This document shows, piece after piece, positions 6,447 through 12,819 of a stretch of 14,237 bases of DNA. The notes under the pieces are model-generated. The model had not been told where the DNA came from, did not search any database, and saw only the letters and a list, made by a program, of their open reading frames with translations. The translations under genes and the position numbers were made by a program. The DNA comes from Desulfobacteraceae bacterium. GTDB lineage: Bacteria > Desulfobacterota > Desulfobacteria > Desulfobacterales > Desulfosalsimonadaceae. The stretch covers positions 1 to 14,237 of the forward strand of contig JAGXHH010000089.1 in assembly GCA_024636355.1 (NCBI GenBank), written 5' to 3'. Numbering within the stretch: the first letter of the stretch is position 1; each line of letters begins with the position of its first letter.

Positions 6447-7832
6447 TCACTTGAGTAACCCGAGCAGGTGTTCCAGGGCGCCGGCAAGTTCCGGGTGCCG
6501 GAACCGGTAGCCGCTTTGCTCTAATCGTGTCGGCTGTACCCGGGTGCTGGCGAGGACGGTTTCCGTGCCCATCTGTCCGAAAGCAAGTTTGACGGCGGAT
6601 TCCGGCAACGCAAACAGGGTCGGCCGGGAGAGTGTCCGGCCCAGGGATTTTGTCAGCTCCGCATTGGAAACCGGGTTCGGAGCGACCAGGTTCACCGGCC
6701 CTTCAATCGATGAATCGGCCAGGACATGTAAAATGGCGCCGAGCACATCATCGATGCCGATCCAGCTGACATGTTGTGTACCGCTGCCGATACGGCCGCC
6801 GAATCCGAATTGAAATACCGGCAGCAGCCGTTTTAAAGCCCCGCCCAACGGGGTCAGCACGATGCCGATCCGGAGCATCGCCGTTCGGATGCCCGCCTCG
6901 ACGGCCGGCTGCGCGGCTGTTTCCCATGCCGTGCAGACTTCGGAAATAAAATCATCCCCGGGGCCGTCGGCTTCCGTTAAAATCTGATCGCCGCGATTGC
7001 CGTAATAGCCGATGGCCGATGCGCTGAGAAAAACCCGGGGCGGGTTTTTCAGGTGCGCCAGGGTACTTGCCAGAAGCGCCGTTCCCCGGGTGCGGCTTTC
7101 AATGATGCGCTTTTTTTTCTCGTCGTTCCAGCTACCCTCGCCGATGTTCTCCCCTGCAAGGTGAATGACCGCATCGATTGTATCCAGATCGGAAATATTG
7201 ATGTTGCCGGCAGCAGGGTCCCAGAATATGGCATCTGCCCCCGGTCGTGGCGGCCGCCGCACCAGGCGGATCACCCGGTGGCCCCCGGTGGTCAGAAAGG
7301 GGATCAGACTTTTGGCGATCAGGCCGCTGGAGCCTGAAACCAGGATCGTCATTGGCGAAAGGCGATACCGGCTGTGATCGTTGATATCGGAAATGGTGGT
7401 GTTGTGCCGGTAGGCGAAAACCCGGGCAAGACGATCTTTAACCATGCCGTCGAGGAGCAGGCTCGATACGGGGTGAAGCGGCAGCCGAAAGTCGATATGA
7501 TCTTCCAGGAAACAGGCGTCAGGGCCATCGGGCGCAAATCGATGGGTATGGACCCATTTTGAAAACGGCCCGCTTTCCTGAATATCCTTGAACATCCGGT
7601 TTTCCGCAAATTCGGTATGCCGTGCGTGCCAACGGTATGAAAACGGCCCGAAGGCGGATACCTCCAGATCGACTTTCGTTCCAGGTTCCAGCCCGCCACT
7701 GCGTTTAATTAAATGGACCGGCGCCCAGGGGGGGCTCAGGCGTTCAATGGCGCCGGGGCGGCCGTGCCAGGCGAAGACCTTCTCGACCGGCGCTGGAATC
7801 TGGCATCTTTTTTCAAAGGTTTTCAGTTTCAT
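6447..7832 (-). CDS. SRPBCC domain-SDR fusion, TIGR01777 family epimerase-like protein
   Basis: Two domains are fused in 461 residues. Residues about 1-150 are an SRPBCC (START-like) ligand-binding domain (FEKRCQIPAPVEKVFAWH, GPFSYRWHARHTEF). Residues about 160-461 are an extended short-chain dehydrogenase of the TIGR01777/YfcH family. This has the nucleotide loop ILVSGSSGLIAKSL (glycines at 167-171), HLAGENI, the catalytic-region SASAIGYYGNRG near residue 270, and a DUF1731-type C-terminus. It is probably a cytoplasmic NAD(P)-dependent enzyme acting on a hydrophobic or sugar-nucleotide substrate; the reaction is not established for the family. GGCGGA at 7841-7846 lies 8 nt before the ATG at 7832 and within the end of the upstream gene; stop and start form TGATAATG. 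The two genes are thus translationally coupled. A TTG at 7865 would lengthen it by 11 residues but has no ribosome-binding site. Confidence 0.9.
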   Translation of the reverse strand: MKLKTFEKRCQIPAPVEKVFAWHGRPGAIERLSPPWAPVHLIKRSGGLEPGTKVDLEVSAFGPFSYRWHARHTEFAENRMFKDIQESGPFSKWVHTHRFAPDGPDACFLEDHIDFRLPLHPVSSLLLDGMVKDRLARVFAYRHNTTISDINDHSRYRLSPMTILVSGSSGLIAKSLIPFLTTGGHRVIRLVRRPPRPGADAIFWDPAAGNINISDLDTIDAVIHLAGENIGEGSWNDEKKKRIIESRTRGTALLASTLAHLKNPPRVFLSASAIGYYGNRGDQILTEADGPGDDFISEVCTAWETAAQPAVEAGIRTAMLRIGIVLTPLGGALKRLLPVFQFGFGGRIGSGTQHVSWIGIDDVLGAILHVLADSSIEGPVNLVAPNPVSNAELTKSLGRTLSRPTLFALPESAVKLAFGQMGTETVLASTRVQPTRLEQSGYRFRHPELAGALEHLLGLLK

Positions 7833-7834
7833 TA

Positions 7835-8026
7835 TCATTTTCCGCCTATGTTTCGACATCGACAATCGTTAGAACCCTTTTCTTTCCCGATACAAATCTG
7901 ACAGCGGTCGTCTGAACAGAACTGGCAGGAAAAACAATCCGGGCATTTATGCTTTTTCGGGATATCCGGATTGGATTCCGGAACATATATAAGCCCCGGT
8001 AAACCGGGAATCTTTTCAAACGGCAT
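7835..8026 (-). CDS. Small cysteine-rich protein
   Basis: A 63-residue protein with eight cysteines. Six lie in a tight array, C28-x2-C31-x2-C34-x2-C37-x4-C42-x2-C45 (KCPDCFSCQFCSDDRCQICIG), followed by C55-x-C57. The N-terminus (GLPGLIYVPESNPDIPKK) is non-hydrophobic, so the protein is cytoplasmic. The pattern suggests a zinc or iron-sulfur site, but no named family can be assigned with certainty. AGGAA about 6 nt before the ATG supports the start. The stop lies 2 nt before the SRPBCC-SDR start, so the pair is one operon. Conserved spacing of cysteines and the coupling make it much more likely than chance, even though it is short. Confidence 0.75.
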   Translation of the reverse strand: MPFEKIPGLPGLIYVPESNPDIPKKHKCPDCFSCQFCSDDRCQICIGKEKGSNDCRCRNIGGK

Positions 8027-8076
8027 ATTAGCTTCCTGATGGGCGCTTCATGAGTGATGGCCTTGTAAAAAGCTAC

Positions 8077-8547
8077 GAACTCAGCTTCGCGGCGTTATTA
8101 CAGAAAGGAACTTAAAAACAAATGCCGTGCACGTGCACGTGTACGTTCACGTGCACGAAAACCAAAACCGAAAACATCAAGTTCCTTGGAAGCTCCGAAC
8201 TCCGCTTCGCGGCGTTACTACAGAAAGGAACTTTGGTCTTTAATCGTTGTCGTTGTCGTAATCGGTTTAAAATCCGACAACGACAACGACAACGACAACG
8301 AAAAAACCTGTGTCTTGCTATCGGTATCGCTATCGCTATCGGGATCGAAAACTTCTCGATTTCGATCCCGATAGCGATAGCGATTTCGAATCAAGTTCTT
8401 TGGAAGTTGCGAACTCCGTTGGGTGGTATTTTGAAGAAAGGAACTTAATAACAAATGACGTACACGTGCACGAGCACGTGTACGTTCACGTGCATGAAAA
8501 TCAAAAACGAAAACGAAAACGAAAACATCAAGTTCCTTGGAATTTTA
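8077..8547. repeat. Hairpin cassette array 2
   Basis: Four cassettes alternate with a shared flank whose best copy runs from 8179 (AAGTTCCTTGGAAGCTCC) to 8233 (CAGAAAGGAACTT). Cassette a is the CACGTG type (arms 8126-8135 and 8148-8157). Cassette b is the CGTTGT type (perfect 14-bp arms 8245-8258 and 8275-8288). Cassette c is the TCGNNA type (perfect 24-bp arms 8327-8350 and 8360-8383, loop ACTTCTCGA). Cassette d is CACGTG type (arms 8459-8468 and 8475-8484). Partial flanks begin at about 8077 and end at about 8545. Each flank starts AAGTTC and ends GAACTT, so it also folds end to end. No gene is supported; spurious frames run through the words. Confidence 0.85.
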
Positions 8548-8551
8548 ACAA

Positions 8552-8608
8552 CAGAGGGCACGGAGTACATTTTAATAGCTTATCGTTGTGAACCCAGTGC
8601 TCTCTGAC
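8552..8608. repeat. Degenerate CAGAGGGC inverted repeat
   Basis: CAGAGGGCACGGAGTAC near 8554 and the complementary-type CAGTGCTCTCTGACTCC near 8595 resemble the better-kept CACAGAGG repeat at 10038-10119. The rest of 8609-8675 shows nothing recognisable. Confidence 0.5.
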
Positions 8609-8675
8609 TCCCAATGTAATTAAAACGGATACGATATACAGATGTGAGAATGAATTCAAGTCCTCTTCTTTAAAT

Positions 8676-8810
8676 GTAACTATTCAGCCAGATTTCCGGT
8701 ACGTAATGCACCGAAGCCACCGGTTTTTCGTGCACGTGAACCTACACGTGCTCGTGCACGTGCATGGATCATTCTTTTCGCAAACCTGAAAAGCTTAGCT
8801 GAATAGTTAC
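8676..8810. mobile_element. 135-bp element with 13-bp terminal inverted repeats carrying a CACGTG cassette
   Basis: GTAACTATTCAGC at 8676-8688 and its exact complement at 8798-8810 bound a 135-bp segment. Inside, 8729-8767 is the CACGTG hairpin word of the neighbouring array in inverted orientation. No reading frame is supported. A solo copy of the 13-mer lies at 3904-3916, which suggests a dispersed non-autonomous element; mobility is inferred. Confidence 0.6.
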
Positions 8811-8858
8811 CTTCAAATTAGATTAGCAAAATGCATGCCTGCTTAAGTTCCGGCCCGT

Positions 8859-8887
8859 TTGCTTTGTCGCCGGTCCACTTTTATATT
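8859..8887 (+). promoter_or_regulatory. Candidate sigma-70 promoter of gap
   Basis: TTGCTT (8859-8864) and TATATT (8882-8887) are separated by exactly 17 bp, about 80 nt before the gap start. The -10 matches consensus at five of six positions; the -35 matches at three. Confidence 0.45.
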
Positions 8888-8965
8888 TCCGATAATATTC
8901 CCATCACGATTTTCAGCCGGTAGCGGCTGATTTTCAGATATATCCTAAAAAGAGGAGGGCGAATC

Positions 8966-9967
8966 ATGGCCAAGATAGCAATCAATGGATTGGGACGAAT
9001 CGGAAGGGCCGCATTCAAAATCATTGTCGACTCCCCGGAATTGGAACTCGTGGCGGTCAATGATCTGGTCGACCCGGAAAACCTTGCGTACCTGCTTAAA
9101 TACGATTCAGTTTATGGCCGGTACGATAAAAAAGTCGAAGCGGGGGAAAACAGCCTGTCTGTGGAGGGTAAAACCTACCAGGTATTCAATAAGAAAAACC
9201 CGGAAGAACTGCCGTGGGGAGAACTCGGTGTTGATGTGGTGCTCGAATGCACGGGCGTGTTCACCGACGGTGAAGGTTTGCGGAAACATTTGAATGCCGG
9301 GGCCAAATCGGCCGTGTTGTCGGCACCGGCTAAAAGCGGGGATGTCGATACGGTCGTCTACGGGGTCAATCACAAGGAAAGCGGCAACGATCAGTTCCTT
9401 TCCTGTGCAAGCTGCACCACGAACTGCATCACCCCGGTCGTGGAGATCATGGGTCGACGGGTGGGCATCCACAAGGCGATTATGACGACGATTCATGCCT
9501 ATACCTCATCGCAGGCCATCGTGGACGGCCCAAGCAAAAAGTGGCGTCGGGGACGCGCGGGGGCGGCAAATTTTGTTCCCACCTCCACAGGAGCGGCCAT
9601 TGCCACCACCAAGGCGCTGCCCCAGTACAAGGGCAAATTCGACGGGGTGGCCATCCGGGGACCGATCCCGGTCGGATCGATCGCTGACCTGGTCTTTGTT
9701 ACCGAACGGCCTACCTCCCGGGATGAAATCAACCACATATTTACGGAAGAATCGAAAAGCGGCCGTTATGAAGGGATCATGGGGGTAACCGAGGAAGAGA
9801 TCGTTTCGTCGGACATTATCAAAGACCCGCGGGCCTCGATCGTCGATTTGACCATGACCCAGGTGGTCGACGGCGACCTGGTGAAGATCATGAGCTGGTA
9901 TGATAACGAGTGGGGGTACGCCAATCAAATGGTAAGGGAGGCAAAATACCTGACGACCAGAGGGTAA
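8966..9967 (+). CDS. gap: Type I glyceraldehyde-3-phosphate dehydrogenase
   Basis: A 333-residue cytoplasmic GAPDH that interconverts glyceraldehyde-3-phosphate and 1,3-bisphosphoglycerate with NAD, in glycolysis and gluconeogenesis. The N-terminal Rossmann loop is INGLGRIGRAAFK (about 6-18), and VNDLVD with Asp33 at the ribose site favours NAD. The catalytic cysteine is C150 in SCASCTTNC and the paired histidine is H177 in TTIHAYT. RGRAGAANFVPTSTGAA is the phosphate-binding region and SWYDNEWGYANQMV the C-terminal signature. AGGAGGG about 6 nt before the ATG supports the start. It stands alone, with no pgk or tpi beside it; a candidate promoter lies at 8859-8887. It is convergent with fdhD, and a CACAGAGG hairpin lies between. 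Confidence 0.97.
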   Translation: MAKIAINGLGRIGRAAFKIIVDSPELELVAVNDLVDPENLAYLLKYDSVYGRYDKKVEAGENSLSVEGKTYQVFNKKNPEELPWGELGVDVVLECTGVFTDGEGLRKHLNAGAKSAVLSAPAKSGDVDTVVYGVNHKESGNDQFLSCASCTTNCITPVVEIMGRRVGIHKAIMTTIHAYTSSQAIVDGPSKKWRRGRAGAANFVPTSTGAAIATTKALPQYKGKFDGVAIRGPIPVGSIADLVFVTERPTSRDEINHIFTEESKSGRYEGIMGVTEEEIVSSDIIKDPRASIVDLTMTQVVDGDLVKIMSWYDNEWGYANQMVREAKYLTTRG

Positions 9968-9980
9968 CGGTTTTGTAACT

Positions 9981-10119
9981 CTTGCTCTTAATCTTGCTCT
10001 TAATCTCAATCTTCATAGAATCCTATAGACCAAAATCAACCACAGAGGGCTCAGAGGACACAGAGAAGAGGCTTTTTTATATAAAGAACTTCTCTGTGAT
10101 CTCTGTGTCCTCTGTGGTT
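9981..10119. repeat. CTTGCTCTTAAT words and CACAGAGG/CCTCTGTG hairpin
   Basis: CTTGCTCTTAATC occurs twice in tandem at 9981-10006, the same word as in the repeat at 3947-4060. From 10038, AACCACAGAGGGCTCAGAGG pairs with the right arm 10091-10119, which ends CCTCTGTGGTT. The hairpin sits between convergent gap and fdhD and may serve as a bidirectional terminator. Confidence 0.75.
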
Positions 10120-10153
10120 TTATTTATTTTTTCCAAAAAGAAGGTTCCATGGC

Positions 10154-10996
10154 TCAAGGCAAAAAGCGTTCTTCACCGCAGAATACCATCAGGCGCTCGT
10201 CCTTGGCGCAGGCGAGGCTCATGTCAACCGATCGGGCCAGTTCGACGGCAAGCGCCGTTGGGCGTGATATGCCGACGATCAGTTCGAGGCCGGCCCGGGC
10301 GGCTTTCTGGACGAGTTCATAGCTGAGCCGCGAGGACATGACCCCGAAGACCGCCCGGTCAATGGCGCCGTCCATGAAGGCTTTTCCGATCGCCTTGTCG
10401 AGCGCGTTGTGGCGGCCGACATCTTCGGCATGGGCAAGCGGCTGCATCTGTGCATTAAAAATAATCGCGGCATGGGCGCTGCGGGTCTTGCGGTATAGGG
10501 GCTGCATCCCGGGAAGGCTGTCGATGCTGGCCATCACCCGGTCTGCGGAAAAAACGGTCCGGTGCGCTGTAACGGTCAGGATCTGCTGAATGTCCTTGAT
10601 GACTTCTTTGCCGCAGATGCCGCAGCTTGTCTGGCTCACAAACCCCTTGCGCTCCAAAAGATCCGCCACCCTGGCCCGGCGCTGCGGGGTCAGGGTCACC
10701 GTGGTCACGTTCGTGCCGTCCTCCATGCAGGACCCGATGGTCACCAGATCGTCCGGGGAATCGATCAAGCCTTCGGCCAGGCAGAACCCGGCCGCATGGG
10801 CAATCTCATCGCCCGGGGTGCGCATCACCACCGAATACGGTTTGCCGTCGACCCGGATGGACAACGGCTCTTCCGTGATCAGCGCCTGATCTTCCGTCGT
10901 AACCCGACCCGCTTCATAGACCGTCATTTTCTGGATGAGGGTGTCGCTGGTGGTGTTGGCATCGTTTGTATTTTGGGAATCGTTGGTGTCGTTCAT
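10154..10996 (-). CDS. fdhD: FdhD, formate dehydrogenase sulfurtransferase
   Basis: FdhD moves sulfur from a cysteine desulfurase to the bis-MGD cofactor of formate dehydrogenase, which is required for activity. Diagnostic motifs are the CxxC pair C125 and C128 (SQTSCGICGKE), LAHAEDVGRHNALDKAIG (about 187-204) and MSSRLSYELVQKAARAG (about 220-236). The frame stays open upstream to 11185, but that part translates word repeats. An ATG at 10996 with GCAGG about 8 nt upstream gives 280 residues, close to family length. Even so, residues 2-18 (NDTNDSQNTNDANTTSD) are low-complexity and probably arose from AACGA-type repeat DNA. An ATG 23 codons later lacks a ribosome-binding site. No formate dehydrogenase gene is adjacent. 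Confidence 0.93.
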   Translation of the reverse strand: MNDTNDSQNTNDANTTSDTLIQKMTVYEAGRVTTEDQALITEEPLSIRVDGKPYSVVMRTPGDEIAHAAGFCLAEGLIDSPDDLVTIGSCMEDGTNVTTVTLTPQRRARVADLLERKGFVSQTSCGICGKEVIKDIQQILTVTAHRTVFSADRVMASIDSLPGMQPLYRKTRSAHAAIIFNAQMQPLAHAEDVGRHNALDKAIGKAFMDGAIDRAVFGVMSSRLSYELVQKAARAGLELIVGISRPTALAVELARSVDMSLACAKDERLMVFCGEERFLP

Positions 10997-11031
10997 CGGT
11001 TTTGCCTGCTTAAAATATTTCGAATAAGAAT

Positions 11032-11110
11032 CCAGGAGCCAGAATCCAGAATCCAGAATCCAGAATCCAGGAGCCAGAATCCAGAAGGAGGTATTCGCCT
11101 TCGGTTCAGT
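11032..11110. repeat. CCAGAATC tandem words plus shared GGAGGTATTCGCC segment
   Basis: AATCCAG words with CCAGGAGCCAG variants run from about 11032 to 11085, followed by CAGAAGGAGGTATTCGCC (from 11082) and on to about 11110. The same combination occurs at 1065-1122, with a few base differences. This fills most of the space just upstream of fdhD; no promoter can be picked out. Confidence 0.8.
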
Positions 11111-11164
11111 CATTTTAAATTTTCTGGATAGGGAATGTCCCAGTTGTTTATTATAGATCACATT

Positions 11165-11360
11165 AACCCCGAAGGGGTTGGACATATCAGCCCGGGGCAG
11201 CGCCCCGGGAGAAGATGAAAAGAATCAGAGGAGCCCTGAAAGGGCGATACACAAAAACAAATGAATGTATAAATGTCACGCCCTTTCAGGGCTCCTTTTC
11301 CGTGGCTGTTCTTTCCCGGGGCGTTGCCCCGGGCTGGTATGTGATGCCCTTTCAGGGCAT
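11165..11360. repeat. Nested GC-rich palindrome element
   Basis: In order: AACCCCGAAGGGGTT (11165-11179), CCCGGGGCAGCGCCCCGGG (11191-11209), GCCCTGAAAGGGC (11233-11245), GCCCTTTCAGGGC (11280-11292), CCCGGGGCGTTGCCCCGGG (11315-11333) and GCCCTTTCAGGGC (11346-11358). Each is a palindrome, and the second pairs with the fifth and the third with the fourth, giving a larger stem. No gene is supported; the stretch 10997-11632 contains only repeats and a short unassigned piece (11521-11632). Confidence 0.82.
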
Positions 11361-11378
11361 TAGATTATTTTGGTTATT

Positions 11379-11473
11379 CCTCACGCAGAGGACGCCTGGG
11401 AGCGCAGAGGAACTCTCCGCGTCCTCAGCGGCTCTGCGAGAGAAATTATTAACTGGAGTTTTCGGATAACCAG
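11379..11473. repeat. CTCTGCG palindromic repeat, copy B (inverted relative to copy A)
   Basis: Read on the minus strand this matches 2699-2794 almost base for base, from GGTTATCCG through the CTCTCGCAGAG hairpin. The two copies form an inverted pair about 8.6 kb apart. Confidence 0.85.
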
Positions 11474-11490
11474 ACAGATTATTAAATCCT

Positions 11491-11520
11491 TTCTCTGTGC
11501 TCTCTGAGTCCTCTGTGGTT
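11491..11520. repeat. CTCTGTG half repeat
   Basis: TTCTCTGTGCTCTCTGAGTC and CTCTGTGGTT match the right arm of the hairpin at 10091-10119, but no left arm is present here. It appears to be a half element beside copy B of the CTCTGCG repeat. Confidence 0.65.
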
Positions 11521-11632
11521 AAAAAACAGTTCACGATGAAGATCCAGTTTCAAGATGGAAGAAAACTGGCTGCCTTGCCGATCAGTGGCTGGGATGGCTT
11601 TTGGTTGCTGAATTCAAGTCCTGTGAATCCTT

Positions 11633-12190
11633 TCAGCACTGCCGGCAGGTATACGATTCGCATTCGCGCCGGGTCAGCACATCCAAGGTGAACAGGATGC
11701 GTGATTCTTTTTCCCGCCGGTTTTCAGGAAGCGGCACCGGTTCGATCCCCTTGGTTTTTTCCAGCAGGTCCTGTCTCGATAATAGGGTCTCCATGCCGGT
11801 TGCGAGCACTTCTCCCGTGCGGGCGTCCATGAGATGGGCATCATCGCCGTTGGTGATCACCGCATAAGGGACCATGTATTCGTTTTTGAGCAGACGGGCT
11901 GCGGCAAGTGTCGCCCGCTGGCGTGACACCAGCGATCCCGGGCCGAAGCGGATAATCATCAGGGTTTTTCCCTCAATCCGGACAGCAAAATCGACAATGA
12001 TGGTTTCCGTGTCACCCTCCACGGTCACCGGAAGCGCAATGCGCGATTCGATCTCCTTTTTGCCATAACCCCCGGTTTCGACCAGGAGCCGGGAGATGTT
12101 CTGCCGGATCCGTTCATCAAGGGTGTCGAGGACGGATTGTCCCGTCAGGTAATCCGTTATCCTGCCAAGCACAAGATGGTGTCCGCCCAT
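11633..12190 (-). CDS. HsdR N-terminal-like (HSDR_N_2) domain protein
   Basis: A 185-residue stand-alone protein related to the N-terminal nuclease-fold domain of type I restriction subunits. Landmarks are IIVDFAVRIEGKTLMII (Asp67), then RFGPGSLVSRQRATLAAARLL, and VPYAVITNGDDAHLMDARTGEVL. In active PD-(D/E)xK members the strand after the Asp ends in ExK; here that place reads R81-F-G83, so nuclease activity is unlikely. I recall similar degenerate proteins in deltaproteobacteria, but their role is unknown. The C-terminus carries three cysteines (CESYTCRQC). The start overlaps the metW stop (TAATG), so it is translated with metX-metW. No HsdM or HsdS is present, so this is not a restriction system. 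Confidence 0.82.
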   Translation of the reverse strand: MGGHHLVLGRITDYLTGQSVLDTLDERIRQNISRLLVETGGYGKKEIESRIALPVTVEGDTETIIVDFAVRIEGKTLMIIRFGPGSLVSRQRATLAAARLLKNEYMVPYAVITNGDDAHLMDARTGEVLATGMETLLSRQDLLEKTKGIEPVPLPENRREKESRILFTLDVLTRRECESYTCRQC

Positions 12191-12819
12191 TATTTTTTTC
12201 TGCCGATCATGTAGATGCCATAGGTCGCCATCAGATTCGGCAGGAAACGGACGTTGCTGCCGGTTCTTTCGTAGTTGTCCGTGTTAATCGCCACTTCCCT
12301 GAGGATGCGGAACCCGACCTGGTCGGCGAATTTCCGGAAATCCTTGATGGAAATGACCCGGATATTCGGCGTATCGTACCACTGGTACGGCAGTTGCGGG
12401 GTCACCGGGGCATGGCCACAGGTCAGCACCTGCAACCGGACGTGCCAGTGGCCGAAATTCGGGAAACTGACGATCACTTTTTTTCCGATGCGCATCATGG
12501 AGCGGATCAGTTCCAGGGGTTCATAGACCTGCTGAAGTGTCTGGCTGAGGATCACGTAATCGAAGGCGTCATCGGGATAATCGGTGATTTCTTCGAAAAT
12601 ATCGCCCTGGATGGCGGAGAGCCCTTTTTCAATGCAGACGGCCACCCGTTCTTCCATAATCTCGATCCCGGTTTCATGGATCTGTTTGTGCCGCTTCAAA
12701 AAATCGAGCAGATCGCCTTCCCCGCAGCCGAGCCCGATGACTTTGGAACCGGGCTGAATCCAGGAGGCGATGATCTGCAGATCATAGCGAAGAGGACTAT
12801 CGTATATTCTGGTAGACAC
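12190..12819 (-). CDS. metW: MetW, methionine biosynthesis protein
   Basis: A 209-residue class I SAM-methyltransferase-fold protein that works with MetX in forming activated homoserine. Motif I is VIGLGCGEGDLL (about 27-38), followed by ETGIEI, FDYVILSQTLQQV and VSFPNFGHWHVRLQ, all typical of MetW; YQWYDTPNIRVISIKDF lies further on. Length agrees with the family. Its start lies 23 nt inside the end of metX, and its stop overlaps the next start, so three genes are translationally coupled. MetW is often needed for full MetX activity in proteobacteria. Confidence 0.95.
   Translation of the reverse strand: MSTRIYDSPLRYDLQIIASWIQPGSKVIGLGCGEGDLLDFLKRHKQIHETGIEIMEERVAVCIEKGLSAIQGDIFEEITDYPDDAFDYVILSQTLQQVYEPLELIRSMMRIGKKVIVSFPNFGHWHVRLQVLTCGHAPVTPQLPYQWYDTPNIRVISIKDFRKFADQVGFRILREVAINTDNYERTGSNVRFLPNLMATYGIYMIGRKK

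Noticed and set aside
8077..8547. CRISPR array
   Set aside because: Spacers are palindromic low-complexity words and the repeats vary in length and sequence; no cas genes are present.
10997..11185. Upstream extension of FdhD to an ATG at 11185
   Set aside because: The extra 63 residues translate CCAGAATC words (FWILDSGFWLLDS-like), and a better start with a ribosome-binding site exists at 10996.
11497..11691. 64-codon plus-strand frame
   Set aside because: It starts in a CTCTGTG repeat, overlaps the end of the HsdR_N-like gene antisense, and has no ribosome-binding site.
11633..12190. A type I restriction system
   Set aside because: Only an N-terminal-like domain is present, its catalytic motif is degenerate, and no HsdM or HsdS lies nearby.
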